Source: Streptomyces acidiscabies
Lineage (GTDB): Bacteria; Actinomycetota; Actinomycetes; Streptomycetales; Streptomycetaceae
Length of the DNA stretch: 64,000 bases
NCBI RefSeq assembly: GCF_020010905.1
Contig: NZ_JAGJBY010000002.1
Span: 2,170,001 to 2,234,000, forward strand
Reading direction: 5' to 3'
The translations under genes and the position numbers were made by a program. This document shows positions 44,063 through 55,902 of the stretch, piece after piece; positions within the stretch are counted from its first letter, which is position 1, and the number at the start of each line of letters is the position of its first letter. A model generated the notes under the pieces. The model was not told the origin of the DNA, ran no database searches, and saw only the letters and a list, made by a program, of their open reading frames with translations.

Positions 44063-44404
44063 GTGGCGTTCGAGGACCCCTCCACCGAGATGCTCACGCA
44101 GGCCGCCGAGCACTTCGGGCTGCTGGCGTCCCCGGCCCGCCTGCACATCGTGTGGGCGCTGGCCCAGGGCGAGAGCGACGTGACGGGCCTCGCGGAGCGG
44201 GTGGGCGGCGCGCTGCCCGCCGTCAGCCAGCACCTGACCAAGCTGAAGCTCGCCGGCCTCGTACGCTCGCGCCGGGAAGGCCGCCGCCAGGTGTATTACG
44301 TCGACGCCCCCGACGTCGTCGACGTCGTCCGCCTGGTCCTCGGCCGCCTGAACGACCGCGCCGAGGGGGCCGACGTCCCGATCCCCCGCCTCCGTGGCCT
44401 CTGA
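44063..44404 (+). CDS. ArsR/SmtB-family metalloregulator-like repressor
   Basis: A 113-aa winged-helix protein (LTQAAEHFGLLASPARLHIVWAL, ALPAVSQHLTKLKLAGLVRSRREGRRQVYYV). No clear ELCVCDL-type Cys metal motif; the equivalent is ESDVTGLAERV, so the inducer may not be a thiophilic metal. GTG 44063 has GGAGG nine bases upstream. Overlaps the P-type ATPase gene, which it probably controls. Confidence 0.9.
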   Translation: MAFEDPSTEMLTQAAEHFGLLASPARLHIVWALAQGESDVTGLAERVGGALPAVSQHLTKLKLAGLVRSRREGRRQVYYVDAPDVVDVVRLVLGRLNDRAEGADVPIPRLRGL

Positions 44405-47213
44405 GGAGACGGACCCGGGGGAGGAGACGGGGTCGCGCAGAGACGGCATGGGGGAGGGTGTTCCGGGCGACGGCGAGGCCCCGCACGGCGGCGGTGTGAA
44501 GCGGTCAAGCGGCGATGGTGCGGCCCTGCTGGGCCCGGCGGTCAGCGATGCCGCGTCGGTGGTCCCGGCGGTCGGCGCTCCGATCGCACCCGCCTCACCC
44601 GCCGGCCCCCCGGACCCCGCCGACGCCACCGCCCTCGAAACCCTCCGGCGCCTCGGCACCCGCCCCCGGGGCCTCACCGAGGACGAAGCCGTCGTGCGCC
44701 TCGCCGAGTACGGCGAGAACACGCTCCCCGAGACCTTCCCCGTCGACTGGCCGCGCCTCCTCCTCGCCGGGGTCCGTGACCCCTTCACCTGCGTGCTGCT
44801 CTGTCTCGGCCTCGTCTCCGCGCTGGTCTCCTCCTGGGGCACCGCGACCGTCATCCTCGCCCTCGTCGCCGTGAGCTGTGTCCTGCGCGCGAGCGGGGAG
44901 CGGCGGGCGGACCGTTCCGTGGCCGCGCTGCGCGACCTGGTCGCTGGTACCGCCACGGTCGTACGGAGGCCGGGGCCGGACGAGACGCCGGGGAGCCGGG
45001 AGGTGCCGGCGGCCGAGCTGGTGCCGGGGGACGTGATCCGGCTGGGCCCGGGCGACCTGGTGCCGGCCGACGTGAGACTGCTGCGGGCACGCGGGCTCAC
45101 CGTGCACCAGGCGGCGCTGACGGGGGAGTCACAACCGGTTGCGAAACACGCGGAGGGGGCGGCGCCGGGGCTCGCGGGCGAGGCGGAACAGGACCGCACC
45201 GCCCCCGCGAACGCGGCGCCCCCAGCTGCCGTCGCCTCCGGGAACCCCGCGTCCCTCTCCACCACCGCCCCCGCGAACCCCGCCCCTTTCACCGCCCCCC
45301 ACCTCTGTTTCCAGGGCAGCGACATCGCCTCCGGCACCGCCACCGCCGTCGTCCTCGCCACCGGCGCCCGCACCCGCTTCGCCGCCGCCCACGCGCCCCC
45401 CGCCCGCCCCACCGGAAACGCTTTCGACAGGTCCGTACACGGCATCTCCTGGGTCCTGATCAGGTTCATGCTGCTCACACCCCCACTCGTGCTGATGGCG
45501 AACGCCGCCCTGCGTGACCGGGGCCTGGAGACGCTCCCCTTCGCGGTCGCCGTCGCTGTCGGGCTCACGCCCGAGATGCTGCCGGTGATCGTCACGACGT
45601 GTCTCGCGCGCGGAGCGACCCTGCTGGCCCGCTCCCACAACGTGATCGTCAAGCGGCTTCCGGCGCTGCACGACCTCGGCGCCGTCGACGTGCTGTGCGT
45701 GGACAAGACGGGCACGCTCACCCAGGACCGCCCGGTGCTGGAGCGCGGCATCGGGACGGACGGCGGCGAGGACGACGACGTCGTGCGCTGGGCCGCCGTA
45801 CAGGCCTGGTGGACGCTCCAGCTCGCCGAACTCCCCGCCCCGGACGCCCTCGACGAGGCGCTGTTGGACGCGGCGGGCGCGGTGGGGGAGGAGTACGACG
45901 GGGTCGACGCGGTGCCGTTCGACCCACAGCGGCGGATCGCGACGGCGGTCGTACGGGGCCGACGTCCCGGCACGCACCTGCTGATCACGAAGGGCGCGGT
46001 GGACGACGTCCTGGCCCGCTGCGACCTCACGGAAACCGAACGCAAACGGTTGCTGAAACTCGCGGCGACCGAGGCGGACGACGGCCTGAGGCTGCTGGCC
46101 GTCGCGACGGCCGAGCGAACCGCCCGCACCCGCCTCTACACGCCCGCCGACGAACGCGCCCTGACCTTCCGCGGCCTCGTCGCCTTCCGCGACGCCCTCG
46201 CGCCGAGCGCGGCCGAGGCGCTGCGGGGACTGGCCGCGCGCGGCGTCTCCGTACGGGTCCTGACGGGCGACGCGCCCGGTACGGCGGCCCGTGCCTGCCG
46301 GGACCTCGGCCTGGACCCCGGCGAGCCGGTGACGCTCGGCGCCGACGGTGACGTACCCGAAGCAACCGTTTACTCCTGTTGCACCCCGCAGGACAAGGCC
46401 CGCATCGTCGCCGCCCTGCGCGAGCGCGGGCACACGGTCGGCTTCCTCGGCGACGGCGTGAACGACGCGCCCGCGCTGCGTGCGGCGGACGTCGGGATCG
46501 CCCCGCGGTCGGCCTGCGCGGTGGCCCGCGAGAGCGCGGACGTGGTGCTCGGCGAGAAGGAGCTGACGGCCGTCGGGCACGCGGTCACGGCGGGCCGGTA
46601 CAGCAGCGGCAACATCGCCTCGTACCTGCGCGTCACGCTCTCCTCGAACCTCGGCAACGTCCTCGCGATGCTCTCTGCCGGCCTGTTGCTGCCGTTTCTG
46701 CCGATGCTCCCCGCGCAGGTCCTCGTGCAGAACCTGTGCTTCGACGCGGCGCAGCTCGCCTTCGCGTACGACCGCCCCTCCGCGTCCGTCCTGCGCCGCC
46801 CGACCGTCCTGCGCCCCCGCGCCTTCCTCGCCCTGATCACCGGCTTCGGCGCGCTCAACGCGGTCGCCGACCTCACGACCTTCGGCATCCTGGCGTACGG
46901 GCTGCGCGGCTCCGACGAGGTGGACGACGAGGCGCTCTTCCACTCCGCCTGGTTCACGGAGAACCTCCTCACGCAGGCGCTGGTGATGATCCTGCTGCGG
47001 GCCGGGCGGCACGCCGTACGCGGGGGCCGGCGCCCGGGGCCGGTCGGCTCGGCGGCGGCGGTCCTGGTCGGCGTCGGCCTCCTCCTCCCGCCGAGCCCGC
47101 TGGGAGGCGCCCTTGGCATGACGGGGCTGCCGCTGCCGTACTACCTGATGCTGGGGGCGGTGCTGCTGCTGTACGCGCTTGCGCTGAGGCCGCTGGCCCG
47201 GCGCCAGCCGTAG
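44394..47213 (+). CDS. MgtA-type magnesium-translocating P-type ATPase
   Basis: Up to 939 aa. P-type hallmarks: TGES in the actuator domain, phosphorylation site DKTGTLTQ (Asp437), KGAVDDVL in the N-domain, MTGDAP-like VLTGDAPGTAARAC and GDGVNDAPALR in the P-domain. Ten membrane segments with GLTPEMLPVIV in helix 4 match the magnesium-importing P3B group (MgtA/MgtB). The N-terminal 75 residues and an Ala/Pro-rich insertion of about 50 residues after the TGES region are unusual. GTG 44394 overlaps arsR by 11 bases; ATG 44448 is an alternative start. Confidence 0.9.
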   Translation: MASEETDPGEETGSRRDGMGEGVPGDGEAPHGGGVKRSSGDGAALLGPAVSDAASVVPAVGAPIAPASPAGPPDPADATALETLRRLGTRPRGLTEDEAVVRLAEYGENTLPETFPVDWPRLLLAGVRDPFTCVLLCLGLVSALVSSWGTATVILALVAVSCVLRASGERRADRSVAALRDLVAGTATVVRRPGPDETPGSREVPAAELVPGDVIRLGPGDLVPADVRLLRARGLTVHQAALTGESQPVAKHAEGAAPGLAGEAEQDRTAPANAAPPAAVASGNPASLSTTAPANPAPFTAPHLCFQGSDIASGTATAVVLATGARTRFAAAHAPPARPTGNAFDRSVHGISWVLIRFMLLTPPLVLMANAALRDRGLETLPFAVAVAVGLTPEMLPVIVTTCLARGATLLARSHNVIVKRLPALHDLGAVDVLCVDKTGTLTQDRPVLERGIGTDGGEDDDVVRWAAVQAWWTLQLAELPAPDALDEALLDAAGAVGEEYDGVDAVPFDPQRRIATAVVRGRRPGTHLLITKGAVDDVLARCDLTETERKRLLKLAATEADDGLRLLAVATAERTARTRLYTPADERALTFRGLVAFRDALAPSAAEALRGLAARGVSVRVLTGDAPGTAARACRDLGLDPGEPVTLGADGDVPEATVYSCCTPQDKARIVAALRERGHTVGFLGDGVNDAPALRAADVGIAPRSACAVARESADVVLGEKELTAVGHAVTAGRYSSGNIASYLRVTLSSNLGNVLAMLSAGLLLPFLPMLPAQVLVQNLCFDAAQLAFAYDRPSASVLRRPTVLRPRAFLALITGFGALNAVADLTTFGILAYGLRGSDEVDDEALFHSAWFTENLLTQALVMILLRAGRHAVRGGRRPGPVGSAAAVLVGVGLLLPPSPLGGALGMTGLPLPYYLMLGAVLLLYALALRPLARRQP

Positions 47214-47247
47214 GACAACCGCACGCCGAGCGCCGCCCCACCCCGCC

Positions 47248-48861
47248 TCACCCGTACGTCAGGTTCGAGCACGGATTGTCGTCCGCCGAGCGCGCGTCCG
47301 CGGCGACCTGGGACGGTACGGACGTCGGCGTCGGCGAGGCGGTGCCGGCACCGGCCGACCCCGCGTAGTCGTCGCCCAGGACGACGTTCAGGGCCGGGCC
47401 CTGGATCTGCTCCAGCCGGGCGCCGGGAAACGCCGCAGCAACCGTTTGCGCACTCTTTTCCAGCCCCGGCCCGTACTGCACGACCGTCGTCGCGTGGGCC
47501 TGGCTGGCGGCCGTCGCCGTACCCGTCACCGTGAACCCGGCCGCCGTGAGCTTCGCCGCGCCCTTGGCCGCGAGCCCGGAGACCGTCGTGCCGTTGTAGA
47601 CGGCCACGTCGATTCCCGCGCCGGACACGGGAGTTGGGGCCGGTGTCGGGGCTGCCGCCTTCTTCTTGCCGCCCGCGTTCTGGCCGTCGATCGTCCGGTC
47701 CTCCTTCAGCGCCGACCACAGCGCGGACGCGTCCGGCTCGACGATCGCGACGCGCGCACCCTCGTAACGCCAGGGCACGGTAACGAACTTGGTGTTGTGC
47801 AGGTCGACGTCCTTGAGGGACATAGCGAACGAGATCAGCTTGTCGGCGGAGCCGAGCCCGGGGTCGACGGTGAGCGACTTGGTCGCCGCCTCGGCCAGCG
47901 GGAGCAGGTTCGTCGGGGACAGCCCCTTCTCCTTGATCTGCTTCAACAGGCTGGCCACGAACGCCTGTTGCCGCTTGATCCGGCCTATGTCGGAGCCGTC
48001 GCCGATGCCGTGCCGGATCCGGACGTAGTCCAGCGCCTTCTGCCCGGAGACCTTCTGCTCGCCCTTCGCGAAGAGGAGGTCGCCGCGCGTGGCCCGGCCG
48101 GGGCTGAGGTCCTTCTGATAGATGTCGTTGGGCAGGCACACGTCGACCCCGCCGACCACGTCCGTCAGCGACGCGAACCCCTTGAAGTCGACGACGACCG
48201 TGTGGTCGACGCGCATCCCGGTCAGCTTCTCGACGGTGTTCTGCGTGCAGGCGGGGTTGCCTTTGTCCGTCTGCCCCATGGAGAACGCCGCGTTGAACAT
48301 CGTGTTTTGCTGTTCGGCGGACCAGGTCCCGTCGGGTAGCTTGCAGGGCGGGATCGTCACCAGGGTGTCGCGCGGGATGGAGACCGCGAGGGCGTGCTGG
48401 TGGTCGGCGTACACGTGGAGCAGGAACGCCGTGTCCGAGCGGCCGATGTCGTCCTTGTTGCCGCCGCCGAGCGCCGCGTTGCCGTCGGTGCGCGCGTCCG
48501 AGCCGATGACCAGCACGTTCTCGCCGGCCGTGTCCTCGGGGCGGTTGTCGGAGAGGCCGCCCGCGTCGAACGTGTTGATGTCGCCGTCGAGCTTCAGGTA
48601 CAGCCAGCCGGCGCCCGCGCCGAGGAGGACCAGCAGGGACAGGACGATCGTGAAGGTCAGGCGTATCCGGCGGGAGCGTGAACTCTTCCCCGCGCCCCTG
48701 CCTCCTCCCGTACCCCTGCCCCGCCCCGCGCCTCTGCCCGCGCCGCTCCCGCCGCCCACGCCCGTACGGCGCCTGCGGTCCGGCTGCGGCGGCGCTGAGC
48801 GTCTGCCGCCGCCGGTGCGATGGCGCGGCGGCGGTGCGCTGCGGCTGCTGGTGACGGTCAT
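47248..48861 (-). CDS. LCP-family (LytR-CpsA-Psr) ligase with LytR_C domain
   Basis: A 537-aa membrane protein from ATG 48861 with GAGGGC upstream (GTG 48873 also possible). A basic Gly/Arg-rich cytosolic N-terminus (to about 68), a helix (about 70-92), an LCP domain with [29 protein letters not shown] and [25 protein letters not shown], and a C-terminal LytR_C domain after an Ala/Pro linker. LCP enzymes transfer polyprenyl-linked glycopolymers to peptidoglycan on the outer face. Convergent with mgtA. Confidence 0.93.
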   Translation of the reverse strand: MTVTSSRSAPPPRHRTGGGRRSAPPQPDRRRRTGVGGGSGAGRGAGRGRGTGGGRGAGKSSRSRRIRLTFTIVLSLLVLLGAGAGWLYLKLDGDINTFDAGGLSDNRPEDTAGENVLVIGSDARTDGNAALGGGNKDDIGRSDTAFLLHVYADHQHALAVSIPRDTLVTIPPCKLPDGTWSAEQQNTMFNAAFSMGQTDKGNPACTQNTVEKLTGMRVDHTVVVDFKGFASLTDVVGGVDVCLPNDIYQKDLSPGRATRGDLLFAKGEQKVSGQKALDYVRIRHGIGDGSDIGRIKRQQAFVASLLKQIKEKGLSPTNLLPLAEAATKSLTVDPGLGSADKLISFAMSLKDVDLHNTKFVTVPWRYEGARVAIVEPDASALWSALKEDRTIDGQNAGGKKKAAAPTPAPTPVSGAGIDVAVYNGTTVSGLAAKGAAKLTAAGFTVTGTATAASQAHATTVVQYGPGLEKSAQTVAAAFPGARLEQIQGPALNVVLGDDYAGSAGAGTASPTPTSVPSQVAADARSADDNPCSNLTYG

Positions 48862-48962
48862 CGGCGCCCTCACTGTGTCTCGCCCTGGGTTGTACAGTTG
48901 CGCAATGTAGCAACCTTCCGGGGTGCGACTCCGACAAGGCTCGACGAAAGAGAGATCAGGTC

Positions 48963-49262
48963 ATGCTCCGCAACGGACTGGAACCCTGGCACCTGTTGAT
49001 CGTGGCGATCGTCGTCATCGTGCTCTTCGGCTCGAAGAAACTGCCTGATACGGCGCGTGCGCTCGGCAAGTCGATGCGCATCCTGAAGAGCGAGGCGAAG
49101 GCGATGAAGGAAGAGAACCCCGCGAACCCCGCGACCCCCGAGAGCCCCGCGGAGCCGTCCGGCTCGGTGGCCGCGTCGGCCGTGACCCCCGCACCCCCGG
49201 TCCAGCCGACGACGGTGACCACCGCGTCGGAGGCGGCGCGGACGCAGGCGCCGGCCGCCTGA
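48963..49262 (+). CDS. tatA: Sec-independent translocase subunit TatA
   Basis: A 99-aa protein: an N-terminal helix ([17 protein letters not shown]), the [27 protein letters not shown] amphipathic helix typical of TatA/E, and an Ala/Pro-rich tail. It forms the pore of the twin-arginine export pathway. It stands alone, without tatC, next to the LCP gene. Streptomyces often carries more than one TatA-like gene. The 148 bases after it contain no gene. Confidence 0.9.
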   Translation: MLRNGLEPWHLLIVAIVVIVLFGSKKLPDTARALGKSMRILKSEAKAMKEENPANPATPESPAEPSGSVAASAVTPAPPVQPTTVTTASEAARTQAPAA

Positions 49263-49410
49263 CCGGCCGTCCGGAGGGAAAAACTTCGTAAACGGTTACT
49301 GCGCGTCTTTCGAGGCCGTGACATGCCAAGGCCGGTGCGAACCGCTGTGCGTGGCAGCGGGCCGCACCGGCCGGTGTCTTGCTGTGCGCCGAGGCGCGCC
49401 GGTCACGGCA

Positions 49411-49914
49411 TCAGGCGGGCTCCCCGGCCCCCTTGGGAAGCAGCGCCTCCGCGGCCGAACGGGACTCCTCGCGCCGCTGCCGCCGGGTGCGGCGCGGCTC
49501 CTGGTCGGGCAGCCAGCCGAAGGCCATGCTGCTGCCGATCAGGCCGCACAGCAGGCCGATCATGAACCCCCCGATGTTGGAGGTCACCCAGGTGCCCACG
49601 GAGAGCAGCACGGCGGTGATCGAGTAGAACAGCCGCTGTGCCGGGTTGAACAGGATCAGCAGGCCGCACAGGATCATGAGCGACGGCAGGAGGTATCCCG
49701 CCAGTCCCTGCATGCCGATGTGCAGGATCACCGGCAGCGGCGCCTTCATGGTGATGAGGATCTCGGCGCCGCCGAAGGTGAGCAGGACCCCGCCCACGAA
49801 CGGCCGGCGGCCTCGCCACTGACGGAAACGCTGCCGCGCCGGCGCCTTGGGAGCCGGCTCGGCGGACGCGGCCGTCCCTGGCTCGGGTACGGCCGGCGGT
49901 TCGTGCTGGGTCAC
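49411..49914 (-). CDS. DUF6114 membrane protein
   Basis: A 167-aa protein with a Pro/Ala-rich cytosolic start, four helices (around 40-60, 68-85, 95-110, 112-130) including PFVGGVLLTFGGAEILITM and NIGGFMIGLLCGLIGSSMAFGW, and a basic tail. It is the usual partner of DUF6230 proteins in Streptomyces. Function unknown. Starts four bases after the DUF6230 stop, so the two form an operon. Confidence 0.85.
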   Translation of the reverse strand: MTQHEPPAVPEPGTAASAEPAPKAPARQRFRQWRGRRPFVGGVLLTFGGAEILITMKAPLPVILHIGMQGLAGYLLPSLMILCGLLILFNPAQRLFYSITAVLLSVGTWVTSNIGGFMIGLLCGLIGSSMAFGWLPDQEPRRTRRQRREESRSAAEALLPKGAGEPA

Positions 49915-49918
49915 TGGA

Positions 49919-50593
49919 TCACGTCCCCGGGCATCCGCTGGTGGAGAACTTCATGCGCAGGTCGGGCAGTTTGAAGACGGCCGCGGTCGCGCCGTAGTTG
50001 TGCTGGTACAGGTTCTCGATGGTGACCGTCCTGGCCTGCTGGCCGTAGACACCCTCCGGGCCCTTGAAACCGGGAACCCGGTCGAAGGTGCTGGAGTCGC
50101 GGCCGATCTCGATGTCGTTGAACGAGGCGTTGCCCATGATCTCGTCCGAGTCGATCGCCAGGTTCTCCACCTCGACCTTCTTGCCCTTGTTGCCGGCCGT
50201 CAGGATGAGCTGGATGCCGCCGAGGTCGACGGACTGGCACATGTTGGTGAGCTTGCCCTTGCCGATGACCGAGGTCACGACGAGGACCGAGCCGTCCGTG
50301 TCCCCCTGGTTCGGGCTGTTCTCGATCATGTGGTCCAGCCCGCCGTACTGCTCGAAGCCCGTGCCTTCGAGAAGGTCGGCCTTGACGACGAACGGCATGC
50401 CGGAGATCGCGAACTGGACGCCGAGGACGCCCTCCGCGGTCAGGACGGCGAGCGTCGCGGCGGCGATGGTGGCGGGGACCGCGAGGATCGCCGCCCGGCG
50501 CCCGCGGACCCTGCCGCGTCTTTCGGTGGTACCGCTACCCGGACTTCCGGGTGTGTTCTCGGCGGACGGTGTGACGTCCGGGGACGAGGCCAT
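49919..50593 (-). CDS. DUF6230 exported/membrane-anchored protein
   Basis: A 224-aa protein from ATG 50593 with GGGAG five bases upstream. Basic N-terminus (TERRGRVRGRRAAIL), one membrane helix (about 35-57), and an extracytoplasmic domain (VLGVQFAISGMPFVVKADLLEG, NMCQSVDLGGIQLILTAG, DIEIGRDSSTFDRVPGF) ending in STSGCPGT. Two Cys could form a disulfide. Conserved with DUF6114; role unknown, though surface localisation is likely. Confidence 0.85.
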   Translation of the reverse strand: MASSPDVTPSAENTPGSPGSGTTERRGRVRGRRAAILAVPATIAAATLAVLTAEGVLGVQFAISGMPFVVKADLLEGTGFEQYGGLDHMIENSPNQGDTDGSVLVVTSVIGKGKLTNMCQSVDLGGIQLILTAGNKGKKVEVENLAIDSDEIMGNASFNDIEIGRDSSTFDRVPGFKGPEGVYGQQARTVTIENLYQHNYGATAAVFKLPDLRMKFSTSGCPGT

Positions 50594-50886
50594 GTCTGCT
50601 CCCATGGGCATTAGTACATGCAGGTTGCTTTGTGGCGCGTTGTCCTGGCGCGGACAGCGGCTGCCGTGCACGCTCCCCACAACTCCCGGAAGTCGTACGG
50701 TCGTTCTCGTTACGCGGCAGTAGCCAAGCCAGGAAGTTACCGATGGTTACAACTACGGGTCAAGGGAGTTGTGGAAAAAGGGTGTTCATTGTGCGCCGTC
50801 CATGGATCACGGCGCCACCTGTGGTGCACCGCTCACAGCCATGATTTTCTGACGGTGCGTCAGATCATCAACTTCTGTCCGATGCC

Positions 50887-51825
<939 letters not shown>

Positions 51826-51844
51826 CCTGATCCGACCGGGGCGT

Positions 51845-52744
51845 TCACCTGCGCCTCAACCGCGTGAACAGGGCGGTGCCGCCGGCGAGTACGAGGATCG
51901 CCGCGGCGCCGCCCGCCAGCATGGGGGCGGAGGGGCCGGAGTCGGTGGTCTTCGCCACGGGGGTGCTGTCGGGGGTCGCGGCGGCGGGCACCGGGGTGAC
52001 GGCGGGCGCGGAAGCCGTGGCCGGGCTGGGAGTCGGGGTCGGTTCGGGTTTCGTCGCCGGTGCCGAAGCCTCCTGCCCTGAAGGCGCTTTCTGCCCCGAA
52101 GCAGCCTCCTGCTTCGCCGCCCCCGGGAACACCACGTCCGAGCACGAGTAGTACGTGTCCGCCGTACTCGTGTTCTGCCAGATCGTGTACAGCACCTGCC
52201 GCCCCGTCCGGTCGGCCGGCAGCTTCGCGCTGAACCGGTAGGCCCCGCCCGTGAGTTGAGGGTCCTTGACGACCGCGAACGGCTCCGACGGCAGCTCGGA
52301 CCAGGTGAGCGGCTTCGTCGGGTCGTACCCCGGTTTCGTCAGGTACAGCTTGAACGACCCGGTGTGCGGGATCGTCGACGCGTACGTCATCCGCAGCGTC
52401 GCCCCCGGCCGCAGCTCCGTCGCGGGCCAGTCGTCGCGCGCCAGGTCGAGCCCCTTGTACGCGGGAAGACCCCCGCTGCACAGCTCGCCGTCCGGGATCG
52501 TCTGCCGGTCGCGTCCGTCCACGCCGGCCACGCGCAGGTTGTCCCACGCCGCGAAGGACGCGCCGTTCGCCTTCACCGCCGCGCGGCAGGCCGCCGTACC
52601 GGCGTTCGCGCCGCCCTCGGGGGAGCAGGCGAAGACGCGGCTCACCGGGGTCGTGGGGGCGCCGTGCGCGGCGGCGGGTCCGGCGGCGACGGCCAGCGTG
52701 CCGAGCACGGCCGCCGTGAGCGGGACGAGACGGTGACGGAACAT
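51845..52744 (-). CDS. AA10 lytic polysaccharide monooxygenase with C-terminal anchor
   Basis: A 299-aa protein. Signal peptide 1-26 ends in AAA, leaving His27 as the mature N-terminus (HGAPTTPVSR). Together with His127 (IPHTGS) it forms the copper histidine brace; Phe206 (CSDVVF) is the axial residue. Catalytic domain 27-210, then a Pro/Ala/Thr linker and a C-terminal helix (about 275-292) with LRRR. Such enzymes oxidatively cleave chitin or cellulose; the specificity is not readable here. Most AA10 enzymes are free or carry a binding module, so the tail anchor is unusual. ATG 52744 has GGAGG upstream. Confidence 0.9.
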   Translation of the reverse strand: MFRHRLVPLTAAVLGTLAVAAGPAAAHGAPTTPVSRVFACSPEGGANAGTAACRAAVKANGASFAAWDNLRVAGVDGRDRQTIPDGELCSGGLPAYKGLDLARDDWPATELRPGATLRMTYASTIPHTGSFKLYLTKPGYDPTKPLTWSELPSEPFAVVKDPQLTGGAYRFSAKLPADRTGRQVLYTIWQNTSTADTYYSCSDVVFPGAAKQEAASGQKAPSGQEASAPATKPEPTPTPSPATASAPAVTPVPAAATPDSTPVAKTTDSGPSAPMLAGGAAAILVLAGGTALFTRLRRR

Positions 52745-53122
52745 GAGGGAACGCCTCCTCGGGAACGGCTGCACCGGGCATGTACGGCTGCCCGGGCGCC
52801 CGCGTTCAGTCGCTGCCCTGATCAGCAGAGATGCCGTCGGAAAACACTTTCCGTTCTTTTGCCGAGAGTGGGGAGCAAACCGGACATCCGCTCCCCAACT
52901 GTCCCTGGAAATGGGGTTCTCTCGACGTGATCTAGGGTTTCCCCTGTATCCGGATGACCTTCTCTTTGCCTATCGTTCGACCACAGCCGACCCACAGGTA
53001 ACCCCGAAACCGGTCGGCCGACCCGCCTGGCCCGCCATCGCGCGCTCCTCGACGCACTCCCCGCCGCTTCGACGCCGAAGCGAACTCGACCGTCGCTCCC
53101 GCCCCTGTGCCCGGAGCCGGCC
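52745..53122. promoter_or_regulatory. Divergent intergenic region between LPMO and subtilase genes
   Basis: About 378 bases with no convincing gene. TAGGGT (52933-52938) is a reasonable -10 on the plus strand for the protease, giving a leader of about 175 nucleotides; no good -35 is seen. Confidence 0.3.
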
Positions 53123-54916
<1,794 letters not shown>

Positions 54917-54968
54917 CGGATCGTCAACTCACGTGAGACCGCGAGGGGTTGACCTCGCCTCATGACGA

Positions 54969-55012
54969 ACGGCGGACCGGCCGGTGTGGATGGACACCGG
55001 CCGGTCCGCCGT
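54969..55012 (+). terminator. Strong terminator after the protease gene
   Basis: ACGGCGGACCGGCCGGTGT (54969-54987) and its exact complement arm (54994-55012) form a perfect 19-bp stem with loop GGATGG, about 50 bases after the protease stop. Confidence 0.85.
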
Positions 55013-55075
55013 CATGACGTTTCCGGAAACGTTTCTTTCTCCGCAGCCTCCGGGGCCGTCCTCACGCGGTCGCCC

Positions 55076-55723
55076 TCACGAAGCCACCCTTTCGGGCGAC
55101 CCCAGGACCCGCACGCCCCGGTCCGCCTTCGTGTCCAGCGCGGGCAGCAGCCCCGGTACGGCGATGCTCGGCAGGATGTGCGTCCACAGCACCGACAGCC
55201 GCTCGCCGAGGTCCGCGCGCCCGGACAGCGCCCGGGACATCAGCTGGATCCCGCTGAAGCAGCCGACGAGCAGCTCCACCGTCTGCCGGGGCTGTACCGT
55301 CGGCAGCAACTCCCCCCGGTCCCGGGCCTGTTCGAGCAGGTCCTCCAGCCGCTGGGACCACTGCCGGTACGGCCCTCCGTGATCGATGCGGGCCGGCGCC
55401 TCCTGGTCGACCGCGAGGCGGATGCTCCCTCTCAACAAGGAACTGGTCAGCAGGCGTTGGCCGACGACGAACGTCATGTCGACGATCTCCTGGAGCTTGC
55501 ACGCCTGTGCCGGGACGCTCCCGAACGGCACCTGCTCGCCCAGCACCGCCTGCGCCAGCGCCTCCTTGGACGGGAAGTGGAAGTACAGCGCGCCCTTGGT
55601 GACGGCGGAGCGCTCCAGGACCATGGCGATGGTGGTGGACGTGTAACCGTGCTCGTCGAAAACCTCACCGGCCGCTTCCACGATGGCTTGGCGCGTTCTG
55701 ATGGCGCGCTCCTGTTTAGCCAT
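55076..55723 (-). CDS. GBL-receptor-type TetR regulator (ArpA/ScbR family)
   Basis: A 215-aa TetR protein with the receptor-family N-terminus AKQERAIRTRQAIVEAAGEVFDEHGY, the HTH TTIAMVLERSAVTKGALYFHF, and a ligand domain with the conserved Trp (YRQWSQRLEDLL) that packs on the lactone ring in ArpA/CprB-like receptors. Divergent from the AfsA homologue, the classical arrangement of a GBL receptor and synthase. It should repress the shared promoter region until a GBL binds (known for the family). Confidence 0.9.
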   Translation of the reverse strand: MAKQERAIRTRQAIVEAAGEVFDEHGYTSTTIAMVLERSAVTKGALYFHFPSKEALAQAVLGEQVPFGSVPAQACKLQEIVDMTFVVGQRLLTSSLLRGSIRLAVDQEAPARIDHGGPYRQWSQRLEDLLEQARDRGELLPTVQPRQTVELLVGCFSGIQLMSRALSGRADLGERLSVLWTHILPSIAVPGLLPALDTKADRGVRVLGSPERVAS

Positions 55724-55815
55724 AAGAGCCCCTCCGCGGGACCGAGTTGGCCGATCCCGCGATCGTGTGTCTGTTCGGCCCGATCATAGGATGCCGTCGA
55801 CTGATCTCATTGATG

Positions 55816-55835
55816 CCAAACCGGTCGCCTCGTAC
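55816..55835. promoter_or_regulatory. Candidate GBL-receptor operator (ARE-like half site)
   Basis: CCAAACCGGTCGCC contains AACCGGTCG, a half of the autoregulatory elements bound by ScbR/ArpA-type receptors as I recall them. It lies in the 179-base gap between the receptor and AfsA genes, which also contains the -10-like TAGGAT (55787-55792). The other half is weak. Confidence 0.4.
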
Positions 55836-55902
55836 TCTAACGTTCGCTGTGGGGACGATTCACCGTCCGCCGTGGCTCATGGGTGACCGCAGGGAGGATG
55901 CG

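Noticed and set aside
43630-44241. Open frames crossing the MITE and the Lrp fragment
   Set aside because: They run through non-coding repeat sequence and show no conserved protein features apart from the Lrp N-terminus.
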